This document shows positions 1 through 5,100 of a stretch of DNA of 5,100 nucleotides, piece after piece. The notes beneath the pieces were generated by a model. That model worked only from the letters and a program-made list of their open reading frames with translations. It was not told where the DNA came from and searched no databases. This DNA is from Desulfobulbus sp. (GTDB lineage: Bacteria > Pseudomonadota > Gammaproteobacteria > Burkholderiales > Rhodocyclaceae): positions 1 to 5,100 of the forward strand of contig WQUQ01000153.1 of assembly GCA_009782025.1 (NCBI GenBank), given 5' to 3'. A program made the translations under genes and the position numbers. Position 1 is the stretch's first letter. The number at the start of each line of letters is the position of its first letter.

Positions 1-181
1 GAAACCACATCATGCCAGAAATGGTCGCCTGCACCCCATTCCTTGACCCCTCGCGGCAAAAAAAATCCCGCGTAGGGGCAGTTTTGCAAGAAACTCACCT
101 TTAACGCTTCTCGGGGGAATTCGGCGTACTGTAAGGTCAAACAAAACCACTGTCCATGCGGCAGCTCGGGGTTTCGCAGGG
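1..181. other. Non-coding or decayed sequence with no recognisable gene
   Basis: No reading frame here looks like a protein. On the + strand each frame is broken by a stop within the first ~105 bases (44-46, 73-75, 102-104), except that the frame of the downstream GIY-YIG remnant is open from 47 onward but without any ATG, GTG or TTG. The minus strand has an open frame of 72 codons (10-228) with no recognisable motif. Base composition is visibly lower in GC than the genes that follow. The one structural element seen is a hairpin at 47-78, listed separately. This stretch may be the remains of the 5' part of the broken gene, or unrelated intergenic DNA. Confidence 0.5.
47..78. repeat. Inverted repeat / hairpin with A-rich loop
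   Basis: The left arm CCCCTCGCGG (47-56) pairs with the right arm CCGCGTAGGGG (68-78), giving ten base pairs with one bulged T at 73. The 11-base loop contains eight consecutive A on the + strand. There is no T run directly after either arm, so it does not read as a standard intrinsic terminator in either direction; the T run on the minus strand lies in the loop. It could be a relic of a repeat element or the end of an upstream transcription unit. The pairing is seen directly; its role is unknown. Confidence 0.45.
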
Positions 182-370
182 CAGACCACGTATGAATCTA
201 CAAAAATAATTCCTGCGCTCGAGGCCATCCTGATTGAAGCCCTCGAACCCCGTCAAAATAGAAAACGGGGCGATGATCTTTCTGCCGCTGAGTTCATCCA
301 AATAGAAGACCCTGAAATTAAAAAGAAAAAAGCCAAAGTGTCTTTTGGTGAGATGCTTGAAAAACTATGA
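182..370 (+). pseudogene. C-terminal remnant of a GIY-YIG nuclease-like protein
   Basis: The frame ending with the TGA at 368-370 encodes a tail that contains PALEAILIEALEPRQNRKRG (212-271) followed by an acidic and lysine-rich end finishing in GEMLEKL. The pattern Glu-x3-Ile, then Glu-Pro-x-x-Asn, matches the end of GIY-YIG domains, where a metal-binding Glu precedes a P-x-x-N turn. The UvrC gene just downstream has the same arrangement (EALLLENN...LAPRYN). The frame is open back to 47 but has no ATG, GTG or TTG codon before the ATG at 353, and the N-terminal GIY and YIG strands are missing. I therefore read it as a 5'-truncated, non-functional piece. The 3' part is A-rich, unlike uvrC, which suggests horizontal origin. 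The left boundary is uncertain. It could instead be a chance resemblance, but the motif spacing makes this less likely. Confidence 0.5.
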
Positions 371-444
371 AATCTAACCTTTTCCCCAGTCCAGACGCCC
401 TTCGTCGCCGGTTAACCCGGATGTTCGGCTGATGATGTTTGGTC

Positions 445-2274
445 ATGCCCTTCGACGCCAAGTCCTTCCTCGCCACGCTGACCGAACTGCCCGGCGTTTA
501 CCGCATGCTCGGCGCCGATGGCGGCGTGCTCTACGTCGGCAAGGCCAAGAATCTGAAGAAGCGGGTCGCTTCCTACTTCCGCGAGTATCTGTCGAGTCCG
601 CGCATCGCCCATATGGTCAGCCAGATCGCCGCCATCGAGACGACGGCGACGCGCGCCGAGGCCGAGGCGCTGCTGCTGGAAAACAACCTGATCAAGTCAC
701 TGGCGCCGCGCTACAACATTCTTTTTCGCGACGACAAATCCTATCCCTACATCGTCATCAGCCGCGGCTCGTATCCGCGTCTGGGCTTTTTTCGCGGCAA
801 CCCGGATCGCAAGGCCGATTATTACGGCCCCTATCCGTCGGGCTGGGCGGTGCGCGACAGCATCCAGTTGTTGCAGAAGATGTTTCGCCTGCGCACCTGC
901 GAGGACAGTGTTTTCGCCAATCGCTCGCGGCCCTGCCTGCTGTACCAGATCAAGCGGTGCAGCGGCCCCTGCGTCGATCTCATCACGCCGGAGGATTATG
1001 CCGCCGACGTGCAACTGGCGGCCATGTTTCTCGCCGGCAAGCAGCAGGAGGTCACCCGCCGCCTGACGCGGGCGATGGAGGACGCCTCGGCGCGGCTGGC
1101 TTTCGAGCTGGCGGCCATTTACCGCGACCAGATCCATTCACTGCATCAGGTGCAGGAAAAGCAGTTCGTCTCCAGCAGCAAGGGCGAGGATGTCGACATC
1201 ATCGTTGCGCTCAGGGAAAGCGGGCAACTCTGTGTCAATCTGGCGATGGTGCGCGGCGGCCGCCATCTCGGCGACCGCCCGCTGTTCCCCAGCAATGCCG
1301 GCGATTCGACGGCGGCAGACGCCACGGCGGCCTTTATCCGTCAGCATTACGCCGTCCATCCCGCACCGGCGCGGTTGCTGGTTTCGCCCTTGCCGAACGA
1401 GGAGGAGGGGGGCGACAGCGCGGCGACACTGGCTGAACTGGCCGGCCGCCCGGTGCCGATCCAGGAAGGGCGCAGCCTGACGCAGAAAGCCTGGATCGAG
1501 ATGGCGAGGCAGAACGCCCGACTGGCGATCCTGGCGCGCAACCAGGCGGCGGCGCAGCAGGAACAGCGCCTGGCCGCGCTGCAAGAGGCGCTGCAACTGG
1601 CCGAGCCGGTCAAGCGCATCGAATGCTTCGACATCAGCCACACGATGGGCGAAAAGGCCGTCGCCTCCTGTGTGGTTTATGATGGCGGCAAGATGAGGAA
1701 GAGCGACTACCGCCGCTTCAACATCCGCGACATCACGCCCGGCGACGACTATGCCGCCATGCGCCAGGCGGTGACCCGGCGCTACGACGGCATTGCGCAT
1801 AGTGACAATGCGGGCGAGGGCGTGGCCCCGGATCTGATCCTGATCGACGGCGGCAAGGGCCAGGTCGCCTCGGCCTGGGCGGCGCTGGCCGACCTCGGCC
1901 TGACCCACCTGAATCTGATCGGCGTCGCCAAGGGCGAAGGACGCAAGCCCGGCCTGGAAAGCCTGATCTTCCCGGCCGGCGACGGCCGGCCGCCGCTCGA
2001 ACTGGCGGCCGATCACCCGGCGCTGCATCTGATTCAGGAAGTGCGCGACGAAGCCCACCGCTTCGCCATCACCGGCCACCGCGCCCAGCGCGGCAAGGCG
2101 CGCCAGACCTCGACGCTGGAAAGCCTGCCCGGCGTTGGCCCGGCAAGACGCCGGGCGCTGGTCGCCCGCTTCGGCGGCATTGCCGGCGTGCTGGCCGCCA
2201 GCGTCGGGCAATTGGCCGAAGTCCCCGGCATCAGCCGCGACATGGCCGAAAAGATACATTCCGCCTTACACTGA
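445..2274 (+). CDS. uvrC: UvrABC system protein C (excinuclease ABC subunit C)
   Basis: UvrC makes the 3' and 5' incisions around a lesion loaded by UvrA/UvrB in nucleotide excision repair, in the cytoplasm. With the ATG at 445 it has 609 residues, the usual size. Order of domains: N-terminal GIY-YIG nuclease (3' incision), with GVY at 17-19, YVGKAKNLKKRV at 30-41 and catalytic-type Glu74; a cysteine set C152-x11-C-x7-C-x3-C176, with the same spacing as the reported Fe-S ligands of E. coli UvrC; a UVR helical hairpin at about 193-230 that would bind UvrB; an RNase H-like nuclease (5' incision) with FDISH (Asp396), LIDGGKGQ (Asp468) and EAHRF (His538); and tandem helix-hairpin-helix at about 556-608. 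All key residues are present. A TTG at 439 would add two residues, but the ATG fits family N-termini better. No good Shine-Dalgarno is visible before either. Six bases separate it from pgsA, so the two are probably cotranscribed. Confidence 0.97.
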   Translation: MPFDAKSFLATLTELPGVYRMLGADGGVLYVGKAKNLKKRVASYFREYLSSPRIAHMVSQIAAIETTATRAEAEALLLENNLIKSLAPRYNILFRDDKSYPYIVISRGSYPRLGFFRGNPDRKADYYGPYPSGWAVRDSIQLLQKMFRLRTCEDSVFANRSRPCLLYQIKRCSGPCVDLITPEDYAADVQLAAMFLAGKQQEVTRRLTRAMEDASARLAFELAAIYRDQIHSLHQVQEKQFVSSSKGEDVDIIVALRESGQLCVNLAMVRGGRHLGDRPLFPSNAGDSTAADATAAFIRQHYAVHPAPARLLVSPLPNEEEGGDSAATLAELAGRPVPIQEGRSLTQKAWIEMARQNARLAILARNQAAAQQEQRLAALQEALQLAEPVKRIECFDISHTMGEKAVASCVVYDGGKMRKSDYRRFNIRDITPGDDYAAMRQAVTRRYDGIAHSDNAGEGVAPDLILIDGGKGQVASAWAALADLGLTHLNLIGVAKGEGRKPGLESLIFPAGDGRPPLELAADHPALHLIQEVRDEAHRFAITGHRAQRGKARQTSTLESLPGVGPARRRALVARFGGIAGVLAASVGQLAEVPGISRDMAEKIHSALH

Positions 2275-2280
2275 CGGCTT

Positions 2281-2862
2281 ATGCCGTTCAACCTGCCCAT
2301 TCTGCTCACCTGGCTGCGCATCGTCGCCATCCCGCTCTTGGTCGCCCTCTATTTTCTGCCGGCAGCCTGGGCGACGCAGGGCGAGCGCGATCTGCTGGCC
2401 ACCGCGCTCTTCATCGCCGCCGCCGTCACCGACTGGGCCGACGGCTACCTCGCCCGCAAACTCGGCCAGACCTCGGCCTTCGGCGCTTTTCTCGATCCGG
2501 TCGCCGACAAGTTGATGGTCGCTGCGGCGCTGATCGTCCTGGTGCAGCTTGGCCGCACCGACGCCATCATTGCCGTCATCATCATCGGCCGCGAAATCAC
2601 CATTTCGGCGCTGCGCGAGTGGATGGCCAAGATCGGCGCGGCCCGGAGCGTCGCCGTGTCGATGCTCGGCAAGATCAAGACGGCGGCGCAGATGACGGCT
2701 ATCCCATTGCTGCTGTACCACGCGCCGCTGTTCGGCATCGACGTCGCCCGCCTCGGCAACTGGCTGATCTGGCTCGCTGCGCTGCTGACCCTGTGGTCGA
2801 TGGGCTACTACCTGCGCATGGCCTGGCCGGAAATCGCCAAACGCACGGCCGATGAGGCTTAG
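2281..2862 (+). CDS. pgsA: CDP-diacylglycerol--glycerol-3-phosphate 3-phosphatidyltransferase
   Basis: Inner-membrane enzyme that joins CDP-diacylglycerol and sn-glycerol 3-phosphate to give phosphatidylglycerol phosphate and CMP, the first committed step to phosphatidylglycerol and cardiolipin. The 193-residue length is typical. The CDP-alcohol phosphotransferase signature D-x2-DG-x2-AR-x8-G-x3-D-x3-D is complete at residues 51-76 (D51, D54, G55, A58, R59, G68, D72, D76). The N-terminal NLP...LTWLRI segment is also typical of PgsA. Hydrophobic stretches at roughly 5-27, 36-52, 78-91, 95-111, 135-152 and 156-178 suggest about six membrane segments. The start ATG lies 6 bases after the uvrC stop with no clear ribosome-binding site, so translational coupling to uvrC is likely. 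The stop is followed at once by the tRNA promoter. The uvrC-pgsA order is the same as in E. coli. Confidence 0.96.
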   Translation: MPFNLPILLTWLRIVAIPLLVALYFLPAAWATQGERDLLATALFIAAAVTDWADGYLARKLGQTSAFGAFLDPVADKLMVAAALIVLVQLGRTDAIIAVIIIGREITISALREWMAKIGAARSVAVSMLGKIKTAAQMTAIPLLLYHAPLFGIDVARLGNWLIWLAALLTLWSMGYYLRMAWPEIAKRTADEA

Positions 2863-2868
2863 AGGGTA

Positions 2869-2902
2869 TTGACATGACGGGCGGGGCCTCTATAATGCGC
2901 CC
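2869..2902 (+). promoter_or_regulatory. Consensus sigma-70 promoter of the tRNA cluster with GC-rich discriminator
   Basis: A perfect -35 TTGACA (2869-2874) and a perfect -10 TATAAT (2891-2896) are separated by 16 bases. The -10 is followed by GCGCCC (2897-2902), the kind of GC-rich discriminator seen in stable-RNA promoters under stringent (ppGpp) control in proteobacteria. Transcription should start near 2903-2905, about 8-10 bases before the first tRNA. The promoter starts 7 bases after the pgsA stop, so the tRNAs can be transcribed independently of uvrC-pgsA. No AT-rich UP element is apparent, as the upstream DNA is coding. The elements are seen directly; stringent control is inferred. 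Confidence 0.9.
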
Positions 2903-2912
2903 TTCGTTTGAC

Positions 2913-2988
2913 GCGGCAGTAGCTCAGTTGGTAGAGCGCAACCTTGCCAAGGTTGAGGTCGAGAGTTCGAGACTCTTCTGCCGCTCCA
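2913..2988 (+). tRNA. tRNA-Gly (anticodon GCC), copy 1
   Basis: A 76-base cloverleaf reading GGC/GGU glycine codons. Acceptor arms GCGGCAG (2913-2919) and CTGCCGC (2978-2984) pair perfectly. The D stem is GCTC/GAGC (2922-2925, 2934-2937). The anticodon stem CAACC/GGTTG encloses the loop TTGCCAA with anticodon GCC at 2946-2948. The T arm GAGAG-TTCGAGA-CTCTT has one G-T wobble. The discriminator is T2985 and the CCA end (2986-2988) is encoded. It is the first gene of the tRNA operon and corresponds in position to E. coli glyW. Confidence 0.98.
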
Positions 2989-3041
2989 TGAATTTCGAAG
3001 GAAGCATAGCCTTCTTTCCAGTGGTATCGCAGAACAAGTAG
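2989..3041 (+). other. Spacer between tRNA-Gly and tRNA-Cys
   Basis: Fifty-three bases of transcribed spacer. A small hairpin is possible between GAAGG (2997-3001) and CCTTC (3010-3014) with an 8-base loop, followed by TTT. It is too weak and too short in T to call a terminator and may only help processing of the tRNA precursor. No new promoter is seen, so the downstream tRNAs probably rely on the promoter at 2869. Confidence 0.4.
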
Positions 3042-3115
3042 GGCGCGATAGCAAAGCGGTTATGCACCGGATTGCAAATCCGTGTAGGTCGGTTCGACTC
3101 CGGCTCGCGCCTCCA
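3042..3115 (+). tRNA. tRNA-Cys (anticodon GCA)
   Basis: A 74-base cloverleaf reading UGC/UGU. The acceptor stem GGCGCGA/TCGCGCC (3042-3048, 3105-3111) is perfect. The anticodon loop TTGCAAA (3072-3078) carries GCA at 3074-3076. The T arm is GTCGG-TTCGACT-CCGGC with one T-G wobble. T3112 is the U73 discriminator that is an identity element for cysteinyl-tRNA synthetase, and CCA is encoded. The outermost anticodon-stem pair (C3067 opposite T3083) is a mismatch, leaving four pairs; E. coli tRNA-Cys has G-U there. It lies in the same place as E. coli cysT, downstream of the glycine gene. Confidence 0.97.
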
Positions 3116-3122
3116 GAATGTT

Positions 3123-3198
3123 GCGGCAGTAGCTCAGTTGGTAGAGCGCAACCTTGCCAAGGTTGAGGTCGAGAGTTCGAGACTCTTCTGCCGCTCCA
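3123..3198 (+). tRNA. tRNA-Gly (anticodon GCC), copy 2
   Basis: Identical over all 76 bases, including the encoded CCA, to the tRNA-Gly at 2913-2988, with anticodon GCC at 3156-3158. It follows tRNA-Cys after only 7 bases, so it is part of the same transcript. In E. coli the third gene of this cluster is leuZ; here a second glycine tRNA takes its place. The flanking bases of the two copies differ, so only the mature gene is duplicated. Confidence 0.98.
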
Positions 3199-3309
3199 GT
3201 ACAAGCTTCCATGGAAATCCGGGGAGCGTTGTCACTGGCGGATGGACAAAAATCCCAAGCCGCCGGCGCCCAGCAGAGTCCACTGACTGACCACCGGTCG
3301 TTCGCGCTT
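3199..3309. other. Convergent intergenic region between tRNA cluster and trmJ
   Basis: This 111-base gap should contain the ends of both converging transcripts, but I cannot find a clean stem followed by a T run on either strand. A GGCGG (3237-3241) / CCGCC (3260-3264) pairing with an 18-base loop and a minus-strand T5 run (3248-3252) are present, but they are not arranged as an intrinsic terminator. A palindrome TTCCATGGAA occurs at 3207-3216. No leucine tRNA or other RNA gene is seen. Confidence 0.5.
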
Positions 3310-4071
3310 TCAGCCTTTGCGCCCGTGGCCTGTGCCCGTCTGGGTGGCGGCGAGGATGCCGCGCAGGATGTTGATTTCTTCCTTCTCCAGCCGCGCCCGG
3401 CTGAACAGACGGCGCAGTTTGGGCAGCAGGCGGCCGGGCTGGGCCGGGTTGTAGAAACCGGTGGCGGTCATCACCGCTTCCAGATGGCGCAGCAGGCCTT
3501 CGTTTTCGTCGGCCGTCGCCAGCGGCGAGGCGAATGGCGTAACGGCCTGTCCGGCCAGCGGCGGTTGCCCGGCAAAAGCCGACATCCGGCATTCGTAGCA
3601 CAAGAGTTGCACCGCCGATCCGAGATTGAGGGAACTGAAACCGGGGTCGGTGGGGATGCTGACCGCCGCCTGGCAGCGCAGTATTTCTTCGTTAGAGAGG
3701 CCGGCGCTCTCGTTGCCGAATACCAGCGCCACCGGCCCTTGCTCGGCCGCGGCCAGCAGGCGCGCCACGGATTCGCGCGGTGCGCCGGGCGGCGGCCCGA
3801 GGTCGCGCTGGCGGGCCGACAGGGCGACGGCATGGACGCAGCCGGCCAGCGCTTCATCGAGCGTAGCGACCACCGTCGCCTGTTGCAGCAGATCGACAGC
3901 GCCGGTCGCCCGGCTATCGGCTTCAGGATCGGGAAAACGCTTTGGCGCGACCAGGCACAGGTCGCGCAGCCCCATCGTTTTCATCGCCCGCGCCGCCGCA
4001 CCGATGTTGCCGGGATGGCTGGGGCGGCAGAGCACGACGCGGATGCGCGCGAGCAGGAGTTGCGGGGTCAT
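3310..4071 (-). CDS. trmJ: tRNA (cytidine/uridine-32-2'-O-)-methyltransferase TrmJ
   Basis: SPOUT-family enzyme that uses S-adenosylmethionine to methylate the ribose at position 32 in the anticodon loop of several tRNAs, in the cytoplasm. From the ATG at 4069-4071 it has 253 residues, close to the family norm. Visible motifs: RPSHPGNIGAAARAMKTMGL (16-35, motif 1 with Asn22 and Arg28); LVFGNESAGLSNEE (116-129, motif 2); and SSLNLGSAVQLLCYE (146-160, motif 3, the SAM-binding trefoil knot). The C-terminal helical region (PKLRRLFSRARLEKEEINIL) is the TrmJ-type dimer tail. Motif 2 has GNE where, from memory, E. coli TrmJ has GRE. The frame is open 30 codons further upstream to 4161, but that extension would overlap suhB and does not look like protein. 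No clear Shine-Dalgarno is seen. It diverges from suhB, as in E. coli. Confidence 0.93.
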   Translation of the reverse strand: MTPQLLLARIRVVLCRPSHPGNIGAAARAMKTMGLRDLCLVAPKRFPDPEADSRATGAVDLLQQATVVATLDEALAGCVHAVALSARQRDLGPPPGAPRESVARLLAAAEQGPVALVFGNESAGLSNEEILRCQAAVSIPTDPGFSSLNLGSAVQLLCYECRMSAFAGQPPLAGQAVTPFASPLATADENEGLLRHLEAVMTATGFYNPAQPGRLLPKLRRLFSRARLEKEEINILRGILAATQTGTGHGRKG

Positions 4072-4148
4072 GGTGTAAAATCGGCTCTTTGAAAATACGA
4101 ATCGGGTGGGAATCCTGTTGTCCAGGCCGCCCGATCGCTCTTTAGCCC
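4072..4148. promoter_or_regulatory. Divergent promoter region between trmJ and suhB
   Basis: These 77 bases separate two divergently read genes, so promoters for both must lie here or inside the opposite coding sequence. On the + strand a TTGAAA (4089-4094) could be a -35, but the matching -10 is poor. On the minus strand TATTTT and TTTACA-like strings occur without well-spaced partners. I do not assign individual boxes. Neither start codon has an obvious Shine-Dalgarno. Confidence 0.45.
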
Positions 4149-4955
4149 ATGCAACCAGCACTGAACATCGCCATCAAGGCGGCGCGGCGCGCCGGCCAGA
4201 TCATCAACCGCGCTTCGAACGACCTCGATCTGCTCAAGGTTTCGACCAAGCAACCCAACGATTTCGTCACCGAAGTCGACAAGGCCGCCGAGGCGGCAAT
4301 CATCGAAACCCTGCTCGAGGCTTATCCGACGCACGGCATTCTAGCAGAGGAGTCCGGCCGGCAAACCGGCCGGGGCGGCGAGGAATGCCAGTGGATCATC
4401 GACCCGCTCGACGGCACCACCAACTTCATCCACGGCCTGCCGCAATATGCCGTTTCCATCGCCCTGGCCAGGGGCGGCGTGCTGGAGCAGGCCGTTGTTT
4501 TCGATCCCAACCGCAACGAACTGTTCACCGCCAGCAAGGGCGGCGGCGCTTTTCTCAACGAGCGCCGCATCCGCGTTTCAAGGCGCGCCAAACTGGGCGA
4601 GGCGCTGATCGGCACCGGCTTTCCCTACCGGATATTCGAGCACATCGACCTCTACCTCGCCATTTTCAAGGAACTGGCGCAGAAAACCGCCGGCCAGCGC
4701 CGACCCGGCGCCGCCTCGCTTGATCTCGCCTACGTCGCCAGCGGCCGCTACGACGGTTTCTGGGAATTCGGCCTGGCCCCCTGGGACATGGCCGCCGGCG
4801 CCCTGCTCATCGCCGAGGCCGGCGGCCTCATCAGCGATCTGCGCGGCGAGGCCAATTATCTGGAAACCGGCAACGTGGTGGCCGGCACGCCCAAGGTTTT
4901 CGCGCCGCTGCTCAAATTGATCGAGGAAAAACTGCCGGAATCCGTGCGCGGCTGA
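4149..4955 (+). CDS. suhB: Inositol-1-monophosphatase family protein SuhB
   Basis: Mg2+-dependent phosphatase that hydrolyses inositol 1-phosphate. In E. coli, SuhB also binds NusA and takes part in rRNA antitermination and ribosome assembly, which is probably its main cellular role. The 268 residues match the family. Motifs in order: [12 protein letters not shown] (37-48); LAEESG with metal ligand Glu67; [15 protein letters not shown] (82-96) with Asp85 and Asp88; and APWDMAAG (210-217) with Asp213. All the metal-binding residues of the fold are present, so it should be catalytically competent. The N-terminus [15 protein letters not shown] supports the ATG at 4149. No clear Shine-Dalgarno precedes it. 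It is divergent from trmJ, the arrangement also known in E. coli. Confidence 0.95.
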   Translation: MQPALNIAIKAARRAGQIINRASNDLDLLKVSTKQPNDFVTEVDKAAEAAIIETLLEAYPTHGILAEESGRQTGRGGEECQWIIDPLDGTTNFIHGLPQYAVSIALARGGVLEQAVVFDPNRNELFTASKGGGAFLNERRIRVSRRAKLGEALIGTGFPYRIFEHIDLYLAIFKELAQKTAGQRRPGAASLDLAYVASGRYDGFWEFGLAPWDMAAGALLIAEAGGLISDLRGEANYLETGNVVAGTPKVFAPLLKLIEEKLPESVRG

Positions 4956-4970
4956 TCCCGGCTCCGGCCC

Positions 4971-4993
4971 GGCCGGCGGTTTTGGCCGCCGCC
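4971..4993 (+). terminator. GC-rich hairpin after suhB, possible transcript end
   Basis: Starting 15 bases after the suhB stop, CGGCGG (4974-4979) pairs with CCGCCG (4986-4991) around the loop TTTTGG. Two further G-C pairs form outside a one-base bulge (4971-4972 with 4992-4993). No T run follows, so it is not a textbook intrinsic terminator. It may end or protect the suhB mRNA, or aid Rho termination. A second small stem, CTTGC/GCAAG (4995-4999, 5005-5009), follows immediately. Confidence 0.35.
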
Positions 4994-5041
4994 GCTTGCT
5001 TCCGGCAAGATGTCGTCGCAAACTGGAAACGGCCATTCACC

Positions 5042-5045
5042 GGAG
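5042..5045 (+). promoter_or_regulatory. Shine-Dalgarno of the last gene
   Basis: GGAG lies 7 bases before the ATG at 5053, an ideal distance. It is the only clear Shine-Dalgarno in the window and is the main support for the truncated gene start. Confidence 0.65.
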
Positions 5046-5052
5046 AAAACCC

Positions 5053-5100
5053 ATGACCCGCACCGAGATCCGCGACGCCATCCTCAACGGCTGGCCGTTC
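5053..5100 (+). CDS. Start of an unidentified gene, cut by the window end
   Basis: Only 16 codons are visible, reading MTRTEIRDAILNGWPF, open to the last base. The well-placed GGAG before it and the GC-rich codon choice like that of its neighbours support a real start. I do not recognise the family from this length. It is on the same strand as suhB, 97 bases downstream, with hairpins between, so it may be a separate transcription unit. Confidence 0.55.
   Translation, partial: MTRTEIRDAILNGWPF

Noticed and set aside
408..420. Near-palindrome CCGGTTAACCCGG upstream of uvrC
   Set aside because: Short and imperfect, no known operator recognised, and no partner site nearby.
432..1436. Long + strand open frame overlapping uvrC in another frame
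   Set aside because: Arginine, glycine and proline-rich translation with no motifs, typical of an out-of-frame shadow in GC-rich DNA; uvrC covers the same bases with complete domains.
1138..2259. 373-codon minus-strand open frame inside uvrC
   Set aside because: Antisense shadow of uvrC; its composition mirrors uvrC codons and it has no recognisable domain.
2997..3017. Possible terminator between tRNA-Gly and tRNA-Cys
   Set aside because: Five-pair stem with an 8-base loop and only three T after it; the downstream tRNAs lack another promoter, so termination here is unlikely.
2913..3198. Attachment-site or CRISPR-like repeat reading of the 76-base direct repeats
   Set aside because: Both repeats are complete functional-looking tRNA genes and no integrase, spacer series or element boundary is present.
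2890..3204. Minus-strand open frame with an internally repeated segment (RRVSNSRPQPWQGCALPTEL)
   Set aside because: It is the reverse strand of the two tRNA-Gly genes, a well-known kind of false protein; the repeat is the duplicated tRNA.
3207..3216. Palindrome TTCCATGGAA after the second tRNA-Gly
   Set aside because: Ten bases only, no T run and no second copy seen; too short to call an operator or terminator.
3072..3290. + strand open frame containing VAQLVER
   Set aside because: Translation of tRNA sequence, a common annotation artefact; the tRNA structures explain these bases.
4072..4161. N-terminal extension of trmJ to 4161
   Set aside because: It would add 30 residues unlike TrmJ, overlap suhB and occupy the whole divergent promoter region; family N-termini fit the ATG at 4069-4071.

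Overview
This window looks like an ordinary housekeeping stretch of a GC-rich proteobacterial chromosome. The UvrC, PgsA, TrmJ and SuhB sequences and the codon choice fit a betaproteobacterium, possibly Rhodocyclales. That placement is inferred from the look of the proteins and not from any search.

Layout: (1) Bases 1-444 hold no intact gene. The last part (about 182-370) is an AT-richer, start-less reading frame whose end resembles the C-terminal half of a GIY-YIG nuclease domain, probably a decayed foreign gene. (2) uvrC (445-2274, +), the nucleotide-excision-repair endonuclease subunit, is followed after 6 bases by pgsA (2281-2862, +), the committed enzyme of phosphatidylglycerol synthesis. 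(3) Seven bases after the pgsA stop is a consensus sigma-70 promoter with a stringent-type GC discriminator. It drives a tRNA cluster, tRNA-Gly(GCC) - tRNA-Cys(GCA) - tRNA-Gly(GCC), in which the two Gly genes are identical. (4) trmJ (3310-4071, -), a tRNA position-32 2'-O-methyltransferase, converges on the tRNA cluster. (5) suhB (4149-4955, +), an inositol-monophosphatase family protein, diverges from trmJ across a 77-base gap. (6) After a GC hairpin, a new gene starts at 5053 with a clear Shine-Dalgarno and runs out of the window.

Two neighbourhoods match E. coli from memory: uvrC-pgsA-glyW-cysT(-leuZ) and the divergent pair trmJ/suhB. Here both lie side by side, and the place of the leucine tRNA is taken by a second copy of the glycine tRNA. 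Themes are DNA repair, membrane lipid synthesis, and tRNA supply and modification. I see no CRISPR array, intact insertion sequence, toxin-antitoxin pair or phage module, and no convincing undescribed system. The most unusual items are the GIY-YIG remnant beside uvrC, the hairpin at 47-78, and the duplicated tRNA-Gly.
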